64,000 nt of DNA from Flavobacterium saccharophilum (lineage in GTDB: Bacteria; Bacteroidota; Bacteroidia; Flavobacteriales; Flavobacteriaceae): assembly GCF_900142735.1 (NCBI RefSeq), contig NZ_FRBY01000005.1, positions 434,001 through 498,000 of the forward strand, given 5' to 3'. The notes under the pieces were generated by a model. The model saw only the letters and a list, made by a program, of their open reading frames with translations. It was not told the origin of the DNA and did no database searches. A program made the position numbers and the translations under genes. This document shows positions 1 through 8,927 of the stretch, piece after piece. Every line of letters begins with the position of its first letter. The first letter of the stretch is position 1.

Positions 1-690
1 CTGATGTTTTTTATAAATATAATTTAAATTCGATTCTCTATAATTAAGCTTCGCATTTTGATCAACAGAATTTTTATCTTTCATGCGATAATTGAATAAC
101 AATTCAGGAATCATCTCAACTTTCCATCCTTTTTTTGTTGTGCTGATCCAAAATTCCCAATCCTCAAATCCATTAATCATTGCTTCGTCATATCCTCCCG
201 CATCTTGCCAGGTTTCTTTCCTGATTAAAGCAAATGAAACGCTATTATTGTCAAATAAAAAATCTTTTAAAGTTCCTCCGTTTGGTTTGTGCTCGGAAGT
301 AACTTCATGATTTTTAATGAATACCTTGCAATAGCTTGATACAGCTCCTACATCTGTATTTTCATTTAAAATAGCTACTGCTTTTTCAAGAAAATTTTCT
401 TCCGCTGTATCATCAGCATCGATTGTTAAAATATAATCGCCATCAGCTTCATTAAAACCTTTATTTCTAGCTGCACTTGGTCCTCTATTTGTCTGCGTTA
501 TTACTTTAGTACGATCATTAATTAAGGTTTGTAAAATTTGTTTTGTTGCGTTGTCAGAGCCGTCGTCTACAATAATAATTTCAAAATTCTGATAAGTTTG
601 GCGCACTATCGACTGAATTGTTTCCTTAATATAATTTTTATCATTATAACAAGGTATTACAACACTAACTTTGGGGCTTTTGACAATCAT
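1..690 (-). CDS. Glycosyltransferase family 2, partial (C-terminus outside window)
   Basis: Open from ATG at 690 to the window edge, 230 codons with no stop, so the C-terminus is missing. The N-terminal GT-A fold is clear: VSVVIPCYND at residues 8-17, VDDGS at 41-45 and a DAD metal-binding motif at 91-93, followed by GGYDE and a GFEDWEFW motif that usually sits near the acceptor site. Family 2 enzymes transfer a sugar from a nucleotide donor to a growing glycan at the cytoplasmic face; donor and acceptor cannot be read here. It begins 18 nt after the GT10 gene, as the current last member of the ABC-exporter glycan unit. Confidence 0.9.
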   Translation of the reverse strand, partial: MIVKSPKVSVVIPCYNDKNYIKETIQSIVRQTYQNFEIIIVDDGSDNATKQILQTLINDRTKVITQTNRGPSAARNKGFNEADGDYILTIDADDTAEENFLEKAVAILNENTDVGAVSSYCKVFIKNHEVTSEHKPNGGTLKDFLFDNNSVSFALIRKETWQDAGGYDEAMINGFEDWEFWISTTKKGWKVEMIPELLFNYRMKDKNSVDQNAKLNYRESNLNYIYKKHQ

Positions 691-708
691 TAATAAAGGA
701 TTTAAGTA

Positions 709-1647
709 CTATTTTAAAAGCTTTTTTAGTCTTCTCTTTGCACCTGTCAATTTTATTTTCAAGCGATACAATTTTCCTCGATATGTTTTTGCAACTGGTT
801 TCTTTTTCGATTTAAAAACAGTATCAATAGCTACAAAAATCTCTCTTCTTTCTGAAATCCAATCTTGCTTCTCTTTAGAAAAAACAGGCTGCGCTATCAT
901 TTCAACACCTAAATCAAAATTTTGATCAATTTGAATTAATTTTTCGATCAATTCTTCTTCGGAATTAAAATCATGGTAATTAAGAAATCGGTCCGAATTA
1001 AAGTCTTTATGTACCTTTTTGTTCCCCCAATAAATAGGAATACAATCCTTAAAAATGGGTTCTACAATTTTTTCTGTTGTGTAGCCCTCGTGAGTTTCAT
1101 TTTCAAAAGAAAAGACAAATTTATAATCATTTATAAATTCCATCTTATCCTTTATTCTCCCTCCAACATTATTTAAAACTTTTCCTCCCGAATCTACTTT
1201 TTTTATCTCAGATAATTTATGGAAAAATTCAATTCTTTTACTCGCTCTTGGATTTGACACAATCATGCAGCAAAATTTAGTTTTTTTTGCCCAGATCTCC
1301 TGATATGTTTCTTTTGTCTGCAAATTTTCAAGCTTGTTGATCATTTTATGATCGTCGATGTAAAACAGGTAAAGCGGCACTCGCAAATGGTTTTTCTTTG
1401 CGCTGAATTCAAAAGAAAATGCAAAATCACAAGCTAAGAAATCTGGTTTTTTATTTTCGCCAGTAAAAAAAATTCTTTTGCAATTGTATTTGAGATGATC
1501 ATAACCAAAACAAGAATAAAACACAAGATCCGGATGCTCACTATCAATTATTACATTGTAATATTCTGATAATAAATTATAAAAGTAATTATTTGTTTTT
1601 CTTAAATCTGGCCAAAAATCGACGAACTCAATCCTGATATCTTTCAC
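709..1647 (-). CDS. GT10 fucosyltransferase-like glycosyltransferase
   Basis: 312 aa with the conserved C-terminal block of alpha-1,3/1,4-fucosyltransferases: FTGEN at 61-65, FVFSFEN at 177-183, GYTTEKI at 188-194 and CIPIYWG at 202-208, then a YHDF segment. The family uses GDP-L-fucose to fucosylate GlcNAc or glucose in LPS (as in Helicobacter). There is no signal peptide; the basic C-terminus (KLTGAKRRLKKLLK) could bind membrane. No gmd or fcl for GDP-fucose is in the window, though manC at 36280 would supply GDP-mannose. Family assignment is firm; fucose as the donor is inferred. Confidence 0.88.
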   Translation of the reverse strand: MKDIRIEFVDFWPDLRKTNNYFYNLLSEYYNVIIDSEHPDLVFYSCFGYDHLKYNCKRIFFTGENKKPDFLACDFAFSFEFSAKKNHLRVPLYLFYIDDHKMINKLENLQTKETYQEIWAKKTKFCCMIVSNPRASKRIEFFHKLSEIKKVDSGGKVLNNVGGRIKDKMEFINDYKFVFSFENETHEGYTTEKIVEPIFKDCIPIYWGNKKVHKDFNSDRFLNYHDFNSEEELIEKLIQIDQNFDLGVEMIAQPVFSKEKQDWISERREIFVAIDTVFKSKKKPVAKTYRGKLYRLKIKLTGAKRRLKKLLK

Positions 1648-1685
1648 TTTCTTTGTAATTGTATGAGTTAAAAAAATAAATCAGC

Positions 1686-2531
1686 TTATATATTTTTAGA
1701 ATTTAAGACATCGTTGAGCTTCTTTTTAGAAAATAATATAACATAACTTCTTAAAAACAATGATCCTAATTTTTTGCCAAAAGTAGTTTTTTCCATTTCC
1801 TTTAGCATTGCAAAACGATTTGTATTTACAAATTTTCTGTTTTCGATAAAATCTTCATAATCAAAAATAAATCGATCAAAATATTCTTTCATTACTAACT
1901 TTCTTTCTTCAGAGTAATCTTCTACTGAACTTATCCCGTCAAGATAAAAAGTGGCAATTGTTTCGTCTATTTTCAGATAGCTGCAATTGAATTTAAATAA
2001 TGCCAAGAGGAAAAACTTCCAATCAGAAACAATTCTTAGACCCTCATCATAAAGTCCTACAGTACTAAACAATTCCTTTTTGATAAAAGTTGCCGGGTGT
2101 GGCAAAGAGCTGGTGTATATATCAGAAAAACATAAGCTTGCAGGCGAAGCTGCAATTTTAGAAAATCCGTTTCTAACCATTTGCAAATTAAAACAGATTA
2201 AATCTTTTTGTTTCAGTTTATCAAAATTTTGTTCTAGAACTTTTTCATTGAATAAATGATCTCCACTATTTAAAAATAATAAATACTCCCCTTTTGCCAA
2301 TTTAATGCCTTTATTCATTGCGTTATAAATCCCAGAATCTTTTTCACTGACCCAGATATCCAAAAACTGAGTTTGAGATTCAAGATATTCTTTACTGCCA
2401 TCACTGCTTCCCCCATCGATTACAATGTATTCAAACCCCTGCCAGGTCTGATTTTTAACACTTGAAACTGTTGTCATTAAACCGCCCAAGTTGTTGTAAT
2501 TGATCGTAATAATTGATAATACAGTTTTCAT
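1686..2531 (-). CDS. Glycosyltransferase family 2 (colanic-acid/WcaA-like type)
   Basis: 281 aa. The GT-A signature is LSIITINYNN at 5-14, IDGGSSDG at 38-45 and SEKDSGIYNAMNKG at 62-75, the form seen in colanic acid and EPS side-chain transferases. The metal site reads NSGD at 88-91 rather than a canonical DXD, which is usual for this subgroup. SLPHPATFIKK near residue 145 and SDWKF near 166 are further family motifs. It lies 38 nt upstream of the GT10 gene and 57 nt downstream of another GT2, in one run of transferases. Specificity cannot be inferred. Confidence 0.88.
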   Translation of the reverse strand: MKTVLSIITINYNNLGGLMTTVSSVKNQTWQGFEYIVIDGGSSDGSKEYLESQTQFLDIWVSEKDSGIYNAMNKGIKLAKGEYLLFLNSGDHLFNEKVLEQNFDKLKQKDLICFNLQMVRNGFSKIAASPASLCFSDIYTSSLPHPATFIKKELFSTVGLYDEGLRIVSDWKFFLLALFKFNCSYLKIDETIATFYLDGISSVEDYSEERKLVMKEYFDRFIFDYEDFIENRKFVNTNRFAMLKEMEKTTFGKKLGSLFLRSYVILFSKKKLNDVLNSKNI

Positions 2532-2588
2532 TTTATATTTTAATTTTAAAATCTTCTTGTATGGATGCGGTTAAATTTACTGATGTAT

Positions 2589-3566
2589 TTATTGAATTTG
2601 TTTTTCATTTTCAAGATAAACCTTTCTCGACTTTAATATTTTTCTTGTTGGTTTATGAAATGTGATAGGAGTCTTATTTATAAATTCTAAGAGAGAGGCA
2701 ATTTTCACACGGTTTTTCTCCAATAAAAATAGCAGTAAAAGAGACCCTATTTTCAAGAACGGCAATCTTTCTCTTTTCAACAAATTTATAATAAAATTAT
2801 ACTGATTCAAAGCTTTATGCGATTGGGAGAAACCTTGATTTAGTTTTTTATTGTATTCGATTGTCAAACGAAATGCTTCTATATAATGTCTAAAAACCAG
2901 AAGCTCATTATAATACAAAGATTTCCCCACTATTAAATACCATTTACATATTTCAGAATCATCGCCAGCTTGCAAATCAGATCCTTTTCTGCCGGTTAGA
3001 GAACCGCTGAAACCTGCGTTATACAATGACAGGATTTCATATCTTCTGACTACCATTCCAGAACCCCATACATAACCTCTGCTGCTTATATCACCACTTT
3101 CTAAAGCCTGTACTCCCACAGCATAATCTCCCTGATATGTCGGAAACCAATCTGGAAACTCGATTCTACTGGCTGCCATTCCTTTCCCTCCTAGAACACC
3201 AACTTCTGGATGGTTTTTCATAAAATCGAAAGCAATCTGAAGGTAATTTTCATCGAGCCAATTATCATCATCACAAAAAACAATTATTTTCCCTTTAGCA
3301 GCGCCTGCTCCCGTTTTCCTAGCATAGGACAAACCTGGAACAGGTTCTCGAACAACGGTCAGATTTATGTTGGTATTAAAACTTCTCCAAATATTCGCCG
3401 CCAATCCTGAAGTTTCATCGGTAGAATTATTGTCTACGAGTACAAGTTCGTAATTAAGTTCTGGCTTTAACCGCTGGTTTACCAAATGTTCTAATGTGGG
3501 CTGTAATCTGGCAGCGCTGTTAAAGCAACACACTACAACGGTAATATCACATTTTTCCAATTGCAT
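2589..3566 (-). CDS. Glycosyltransferase family 2
   Basis: 325 aa. N-terminal nucleotide-sugar fold: ITVVVCCFNSA at 8-18, VDNNSTDETS at 44-53, GLSYARKTG at 78-86, then an acidic metal motif CDDDN at 98-102. A GRKGSDLQAGDDSE segment near 200 fits the acceptor side, and the C-terminal 100 residues are basic and partly hydrophobic (LLLLFLL), suggesting membrane association. This variant, with GxGAAxG before the DDD and WGSGMVVRR, occurs in many O-antigen clusters. The sugar transferred is unknown. Confidence 0.87.
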   Translation of the reverse strand: MQLEKCDITVVVCCFNSAARLQPTLEHLVNQRLKPELNYELVLVDNNSTDETSGLAANIWRSFNTNINLTVVREPVPGLSYARKTGAGAAKGKIIVFCDDDNWLDENYLQIAFDFMKNHPEVGVLGGKGMAASRIEFPDWFPTYQGDYAVGVQALESGDISSRGYVWGSGMVVRRYEILSLYNAGFSGSLTGRKGSDLQAGDDSEICKWYLIVGKSLYYNELLVFRHYIEAFRLTIEYNKKLNQGFSQSHKALNQYNFIINLLKRERLPFLKIGSLLLLFLLEKNRVKIASLLEFINKTPITFHKPTRKILKSRKVYLENEKQIQ

Positions 3567-3624
3567 TGAATAAATTCTAATTATATTAAATTAAATGATG
3601 CGATTACGATCGAACATTTGGTTT

Positions 3625-4419
3625 TTATTTTGTCAGTGATTCTTTGATTGATGACACTATTTTTCGAAAATATTTAAAATTCAAGTTTTCCAATGTAAAT
3701 TTCTGATAAATTGTTTTGAAACCTTTGTGATATTCACCGTTTCTTAAAAAATTAAATTCATTGTATATTTTCCAAGAACCAACCCACAAATGTACTGCAT
3801 AACTATTATCGCAGATGTAGTTTTTATAATTTGCAATGTCATCTTTATTTTTAAAAGGAAATGGATAAAAAACATTGGGAGGATAAATTTCGATGTTATT
3901 AAAGCTTATTATTTTATTAAAATCTTCTTGAAAATCATATACTACTCTAAAAAGATCTGTGATCTTTAATGTTATTACGAAATCATCCCAAACAATTTTA
4001 CTGCTAAAATTTATATTTTCGTAACTGTGTAAGCATTTTTCAATAAAGTAATTGTGCTCAGTTGTACCTATAACCCCACAGCTTATAATATTTTCCTCTT
4101 CGGCGCCAAAAAAACATTCGTTACTAAGAAAATCATTTAGCGATTTTAAAAGCATCATATCAGTATCTAAATAAATTCCCCCATTTTGATAGAGTATTTT
4201 TAGCCTGACATAATCTGCAACAAAAGCCCATTTTTTTAAATGATATGCTTGTTTAGCGAATGGATGAGATAAATCTGAATTGGTTTCGTTCCATTCAATA
4301 ATTTCATATTCTGGCAAATATTTTCTCCACGACTTAATACAATCCCGAACTAATTTGGGTTTTCTTTTTCCGCCAAACCAGCAATAATGAATAACTTTTG
4401 GAATTTGCTTACTATCCAT
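3625..4419 (-). CDS. GT32-type capsular polysaccharide glycosyltransferase
   Basis: 264 aa with the hallmark of the Gly_transf_sug/OCH1-like family: IPKVIHYCWFGG at 6-17, YVRLKILYQNGGIYLDTD at 70-87, where D85-T-D87 is the metal-binding DXD, and a late HLWVGSW motif. Members add hexose or HexNAc to capsule or O-antigen repeats in the cytoplasm. It sits 16 nt after the next transferase gene, so it is probably co-transcribed. Donor unknown. Confidence 0.9.
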   Translation of the reverse strand: MDSKQIPKVIHYCWFGGKRKPKLVRDCIKSWRKYLPEYEIIEWNETNSDLSHPFAKQAYHLKKWAFVADYVRLKILYQNGGIYLDTDMMLLKSLNDFLSNECFFGAEEENIISCGVIGTTEHNYFIEKCLHSYENINFSSKIVWDDFVITLKITDLFRVVYDFQEDFNKIISFNNIEIYPPNVFYPFPFKNKDDIANYKNYICDNSYAVHLWVGSWKIYNEFNFLRNGEYHKGFKTIYQKFTLENLNFKYFRKIVSSIKESLTK

Positions 4420-4435
4420 TTTTCTAATTCTCCTT

Positions 4436-5314
4436 TTAAAATTTCTTAAACCTTATTTGCAATGTTATCAATTTTAAAAAGAACCAAAAACTATTTTTAT
4501 CTTTTTTTACCAATGCTTCCTTCAAAAATACCTTATGTCTCTTTATTATGAAATTTCTAATTTGAATATTTTTGAAACCCGCTTTCGGAATTAATTTTAA
4601 GTGTTTGTTTCGTGCCAGACATTCAGATTTGAACTCCTCCATATTAGAATGATCAATTTGCTTTGAAAGAGAAAAGGCATGAAATCTATATCTAAAAACG
4701 GGTATGTCTAAAAATTTAATATTAGGACTTTGATACAGCATTCTGAGATTAAAGTCCCAATCATCAAGATATCTAATTTCTTCATCAAATAATTCTTGCT
4801 GCTTTTCTAAAAAACTTCTTCTCCAGATAGGGCCAGAAACATAAAAAGTCATATTTCCTAGAAAATAATCCTTAATCATATTGCCCGTTGACAATATAGT
4901 GTTTTCAGCAATTTTTAAACCATTAGACGAATCAAATATTTCACATTTCGCCACTACCCCATCTATAGACTGATTAAAGTTTGCAATTCTCAAAGCTATT
5001 GAGTCTTCAAAAAGAATATCGTCACTGTCGAACCAATTAATAAATTCTCCCTTGCTTTTTTCGAATCCAAAATTTCTGCAGGAATTTGGGCCTTTTTTTT
5101 TGGTATCTGGTCTTTTGTAATATTGAAATCTACTGTCTAAATCTTGATATTTTTGTAACAGTTCTGCGGTATTATCTGAAGAACCGTCATCAATAATAAT
5201 ACATTCCCAGTTTTGATAGGTTTGTGCGAGTATCGAATCTAAAGTTATATTAATTAAATGTGCTCTGTTATAAGTAGGAATTATAATTGAAATTAATGGA
5301 AAAATCATAATCAA
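4436..5314 (-). CDS. Glycosyltransferase family 2, tandem paralogue of its upstream neighbour
   Basis: 292 aa. Motifs: LISIIIPTYNRA at 7-18, WECIIIDDGSSDNT at 36-49, GPNSCRNFG at 75-83, and INWFDSDDI at 92-100, with DSD at 96-98 as the metal ligands. The N-terminal 100 residues closely match the gene at 5316-6269 (same PTxNRA, WECII, CRNxGF and INWFDSDDI blocks), and the two are 1 nt apart, so they look like a tandem duplication that diverged in the C-terminal acceptor half. The alternative start at Met3 would change little. Confidence 0.88.
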   Translation of the reverse strand: MIMIFPLISIIIPTYNRAHLINITLDSILAQTYQNWECIIIDDGSSDNTAELLQKYQDLDSRFQYYKRPDTKKKGPNSCRNFGFEKSKGEFINWFDSDDILFEDSIALRIANFNQSIDGVVAKCEIFDSSNGLKIAENTILSTGNMIKDYFLGNMTFYVSGPIWRRSFLEKQQELFDEEIRYLDDWDFNLRMLYQSPNIKFLDIPVFRYRFHAFSLSKQIDHSNMEEFKSECLARNKHLKLIPKAGFKNIQIRNFIIKRHKVFLKEALVKKDKNSFWFFLKLITLQIRFKKF

Positions 5315-5315
5315 A

Positions 5316-6269
5316 CTATAAAATTTTTCTGAACCTGTAATGGCCTTTACCTGTCAGTAAAATTGTAGATACGATGGCAAAAAAACTTATATTTTCATAA
5401 AAACTATTGAAAGGAATTATTGTTTTTATAAAAACACGGAAAATTTTTTTGTACTTCTTTTTAAGTAAAATAGCTCTAAAATAATATTTAAAATATTCCT
5501 GTAAATAATTAAGAATTTTAGATTTTGACGGAAAATCATCTTTAGTTTTTAAAAAATAAAAAAACTTTTCTCTCGCTAAATAATAATTCCATTCTCTATA
5601 TTCCGAATTATCATTATAAGTAATACTATTTGTATGTTTCCTTATTAAAACCAACGGTCTATTTTCTGTATGATATATCGGAGAAAAATAAAGCACTTTA
5701 CATAAAAATTCCCATTCTTGAGCTGCTTGCAGCTCTTCATTAAACCTTAAATCTTTATCTTTCAAAAACTTAGTTTTAAATAATGGTGCTTGAGTTAAAA
5801 ATGCAATATTATGCTTTATATAATCCAGCAAAGGATTATATGATTGAATGTTTTTATGTCTTAAACCAAGAAGATTATAAACATCTTCCTCAAATACTAA
5901 AGTTTGACAAACAGAAAAATTAAAATCACTTTCTGCTAAGGCATCAAATTGAATTCTTAATTTATCTTGCAACATTATATCATCGCTATCAAACCAATTT
6001 ATATAATTTCCAGAACTTAAATCAAAACCATAATTCCTGCAGGCATTTGCGCCCTTGGGTTTATTTTCAGGCCGATGATGATATTGAAATCTGGCATCTT
6101 TTCGCAGATACTTTTCAACTACTTCATTTGTATTATCAGTAGAACCATCGTCAACAATAATACACTCCCAGTCTTCATAAGTTTGTTCCAGAATACTTTG
6201 CAGAGTTTCCCCAATTAAACTGGCACGATTGAAAGTAGGGATGATTATAGAAATTAAAGGCTGGCTCAT
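5316..6269 (-). CDS. Glycosyltransferase family 2
   Basis: 317 aa when started at the ATG at 6269, where the conserved family N-terminus begins (MSQPLISIIIPTFNRA). An in-frame ATG at 6311 adds 14 lysine-rich residues with no family counterpart, so I prefer 6269. Motifs: WECIIVDDGSTDNT at 34-47, ANACRNYGF at 74-82 and NWFDSDD at 91-97, with D94 and D96 as metal ligands. Paralogue of the gene at 4436-5314. The C-terminus has aromatic, basic stretches (YFKYYFRAILLKKKYKK) typical of peripheral membrane association. Confidence 0.85.
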   Translation of the reverse strand: MSQPLISIIIPTFNRASLIGETLQSILEQTYEDWECIIVDDGSTDNTNEVVEKYLRKDARFQYHHRPENKPKGANACRNYGFDLSSGNYINWFDSDDIMLQDKLRIQFDALAESDFNFSVCQTLVFEEDVYNLLGLRHKNIQSYNPLLDYIKHNIAFLTQAPLFKTKFLKDKDLRFNEELQAAQEWEFLCKVLYFSPIYHTENRPLVLIRKHTNSITYNDNSEYREWNYYLAREKFFYFLKTKDDFPSKSKILNYLQEYFKYYFRAILLKKKYKKIFRVFIKTIIPFNSFYENISFFAIVSTILLTGKGHYRFRKIL

Positions 6270-6357
6270 ATATACATTTAATATTTTTTTCTTTAAATTA
6301 CTTATCCGCAATTTGGTGACTGCAAAAAAACAATAAAATTAGCATTGTTTGATTCAT

Positions 6358-6581
6358 TTACTTTTTTAAATTGAATATGCAAAAAGTAGTTATCATAATT
6401 AAATCTACTGTCGTCTGCATTAGGTCTTCCATTTTAAAAACAGCATCATCAGTTTGGCAATCATTATCAATAATTACCTCCAAATTTTGATAATTCTGAC
6501 TCAAAAAACTGAAATAGCAGTCTTTAAAAAAAATCCATTATTGTCGTTAGCGATTAAGATTGAAAATAAAATTATATCAAA
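6358..6581 (-). pseudogene. Decayed GT2 glycosyltransferase remnant
   Basis: The roughly 350-nt gap between 6269 and 6618 holds no intact gene. Read on the minus strand from 6581 it gives FSILIANDNNGFFLKTAISVF then a stop. The neighbouring frame continues with FLSQNYQNLEVIIDNDCQTDDAVFKMED. Joined by a frameshift, these match the first 50 or so residues of a GT2 enzyme (normally SILIANYNNG, then FLSQ.Y.N.EVIIVDN.STD). There is no start codon in frame and the DXD half is gone, so it is a dead fragment left by deletion or recombination among the transferase genes. Confidence 0.7.
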
Positions 6582-6617
6582 TTATGAATCACTCTATTTT
6601 ACAATTTTAAAAAAACG

Positions 6618-7787
6618 TTAGATCGCATATTCAGTCATAATTTTTTTAAGATTATTCAAACGTACTTCTCTTGATATATTTACTTTTAACTTTTCAATAT
6701 TAGATTTTAAATTTTGTCTTTCTTCTAAAATAACAGATTCTAAATTAAACTGATTTATTAAGTCAGCTTCGTAAGCTTTAATGCCGATAGCAGAAATATA
6801 AGATTTTAGAGGATTTTTTTCCTTAAGAAAAACAGCTTTTCCTAAAGTCAGACCAGTAGCAATGTTCCCCCATGCCTGAGAACGATTATGATACATAAAA
6901 AGTATGTCCATCTCGTTAAGAAATTCAACATATTCCTTTCTCTGCATAAACCCCATTATAGGATGAAAATTTTCGCCAAAAAATCTTTCTCCAGCCTTGA
7001 TAACTATTCCTTTATAATACTCCGAACCATATGATAATGGACAATGTATCTCAACATTTTTTAAGTGTTTTAATTTTTTTAAAGCCTCAAGATGGTTATT
7101 TGACTCCGCCGCAGAATTACCTAATAAAATTTTAATTCGGGTTGATGTAGCTATCTTAATATCTAATTCATTAGCTAAATCAAAATTCAAATCATAGTGC
7201 CCACCAAGATGCTTGGCTTTCATTGTTGGATACAATTCTTTTACTTTTTCTATTTCACCAGTATTCAGTTCTCCACAAATTATATAATCAATTCTTTCAA
7301 CATGTTTTTTTTTACATTCATATTGTCTTTTTATAGCAGTAGGGTATTGTAAAACTCTTTTTATAGTACGAATCGTTTTTAGAATGTTCAGATGCCAAAC
7401 AATTTTAGGATAAGACTGTTTCTTTACAATTTTATAGGTCTCTTTATCATGAATCCATTTTGCATGATACCAAAAAGGATCTCCGTACAATTCTCCTCCC
7501 CAAAAAATTACAAATAATTTATTAGGCAAATCAAAAACTAAATTAGCAATCCACATATCATACCAATGTATAAAAATGTTATCTGTTGGCCTTAGTAATT
7601 GGAGTTTGTCTTTTATAGTTATTTCATTATATCCAATATATTCTACCGCTTTATCAGTCTTTACATAATTATTTTCCCCTTTATCACCTCTAAACCAAAA
7701 GATATTATTTTTTTCTTCTCCAATAGCATGAACATCAGCAATGAAAGAATCAAGAAATTTATCCTGAGCCATTATATGGTAGTTCAT
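6618..7787 (-). CDS. GT56 family transferase, WecF-like (Fuc4NAc transferase-like)
   Basis: 389 aa, close to WecF (about 360). Conserved GT56 features are visible: HWYDMW and FVIFWGGELYGDPFW in the N-terminal half, ILLGNSAAESNNH near 220, a CPLSYG segment, then RKEYVEFLNEMDILFM and TGLTLGKAVFLKEKNP. E. coli WecF moves 4-acetamido-4,6-dideoxygalactose from its dTDP donor to the lipid-linked ECA intermediate. The WecE homologue ends 3 nt upstream, which supports a dTDP-Fuc4N-derived donor. The acceptor here need not be the ECA disaccharide, as no other ECA genes accompany it. Confidence 0.82.
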   Translation of the reverse strand: MNYHIMAQDKFLDSFIADVHAIGEEKNNIFWFRGDKGENNYVKTDKAVEYIGYNEITIKDKLQLLRPTDNIFIHWYDMWIANLVFDLPNKLFVIFWGGELYGDPFWYHAKWIHDKETYKIVKKQSYPKIVWHLNILKTIRTIKRVLQYPTAIKRQYECKKKHVERIDYIICGELNTGEIEKVKELYPTMKAKHLGGHYDLNFDLANELDIKIATSTRIKILLGNSAAESNNHLEALKKLKHLKNVEIHCPLSYGSEYYKGIVIKAGERFFGENFHPIMGFMQRKEYVEFLNEMDILFMYHNRSQAWGNIATGLTLGKAVFLKEKNPLKSYISAIGIKAYEADLINQFNLESVILEERQNLKSNIEKLKVNISREVRLNNLKKIMTEYAI

Positions 7788-7790
7788 AAA

Positions 7791-8927
7791 TCATTTTTTT
7801 AGTATATCAATAATAAAATCTATTTTATCTGTATCTAATTCATAATAGAACGGCAGTCGTAATAATCTATCTGAATAATGATTAGCCCAAAACAATTCTT
7901 CCCCTTCATATTTACCCTCATAAAAGGGACTTTTATGCAAACTTAGATAATGAAAAACAGCATTAGTATTGTTTTCTTTTAATTTGTGTATGCACTTATT
8001 TCTTTCGTCTAATGATTCGAAAACCAAATAAAACATGTGCGCATTATTAGTCGCAAAATCTGGTATTTGTGGTAGTTTAAAATTTTGATTCAATGAAATC
8101 TCTAATAATCCCTCATAGTAGTGATTCCAAATTTGTTTTCTTTTTTCCTGAATTTCCTCTAAATGCTCTATTTGCGCCCAAAGAAAAGCAGCAATAATTT
8201 CTGATGGTAAAAATGAAGAGCCGATATCTACCCAGCCATATTTATCAATTTCCCCTCTAAAAAAAGCAGAACGATTTGTCCCTTTTTCCCATATAATTTC
8301 AGCACGATTAGCAAATTGCAGATCGTTAATGGTCAACATTCCGCCTTCTCCAGATATAATATTTTTAGTTTCATGAAAAGAAAAAGCTGCTAAATGTCCT
8401 ATTGATCCTAAAGCTTTTTTTACTCCGTCTTTTCCTGTATAAAAACTATCAACTGCCTGCGCGGCATCTTCTATTACAAATAAATTATATCGATTAGCCA
8501 ATTCCATGATCGTATCCATATCACAGGCAGTACCTGCATAATGTACCGGAACAATGGCTTTAGTCTTAGATGTAATTAAAGACTCGAGTTTGCTAGTATC
8601 TATATTTGGATTTTGTTCATTAGAATCTGCAAAAATAATTTTTGCCCCTCTTAATACAAAAGCATTCGCAGTAGAGACAAAAGTGTATGACGGAATTATA
8701 ACTTCGTCATCAGGCTTAATATTTATTAAAATTGCAGCCATTTCGAGAGCATCTGTACAAGATGTTGTAAGCAGGCATTTCCCGAAACCATATTTTTGTT
8801 CAAAGAATTGCTGACACAATTGTGTATACTTACCATTTCCAGATATCTTACCCGATGAAACTGCGTCGATGATATATTTAGCTTCATTTCCTGTTAGATA
8901 AGGCTTATTAAATCCTATTTTCATCAT
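7791..8927 (-). CDS. wecE: dTDP-4-amino-4,6-dideoxygalactose transaminase (WecE/RffA)
   Basis: 378 aa, against 376 for E. coli WecE, with near-identical blocks: GDEVIMPSYTFVSTANAFVLRGA-like at 72-95, VPVHYAGTACDMDTIM at 126-141, VIEDAAQ at 151-157, SFHETKN at 183-189 (K188 is the PLP Schiff-base lysine), EKGTNRSAFFRG and DIGSSFLPS. It aminates dTDP-4-keto-6-deoxyglucose with glutamate to give dTDP-Fuc4N. The substrate would come from RfbA (16216) and RfbB (35221) in the other glycan unit. The start overlaps the stop of the upstream propeller gene in an ATGA arrangement, indicating translational coupling. Confidence 0.93.
   Translation of the reverse strand: MMKIGFNKPYLTGNEAKYIIDAVSSGKISGNGKYTQLCQQFFEQKYGFGKCLLTTSCTDALEMAAILINIKPDDEVIIPSYTFVSTANAFVLRGAKIIFADSNEQNPNIDTSKLESLITSKTKAIVPVHYAGTACDMDTIMELANRYNLFVIEDAAQAVDSFYTGKDGVKKALGSIGHLAAFSFHETKNIISGEGGMLTINDLQFANRAEIIWEKGTNRSAFFRGEIDKYGWVDIGSSFLPSEIIAAFLWAQIEHLEEIQEKRKQIWNHYYEGLLEISLNQNFKLPQIPDFATNNAHMFYLVFESLDERNKCIHKLKENNTNAVFHYLSLHKSPFYEGKYEGEELFWANHYSDRLLRLPFYYELDTDKIDFIIDILKK

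Noticed and set aside
6270..6311. Longer start for the GT2 gene at 5316
   Set aside because: Fourteen extra lysine-rich residues precede the conserved GT2 N-terminus; the ATG at 6269 fits the family.
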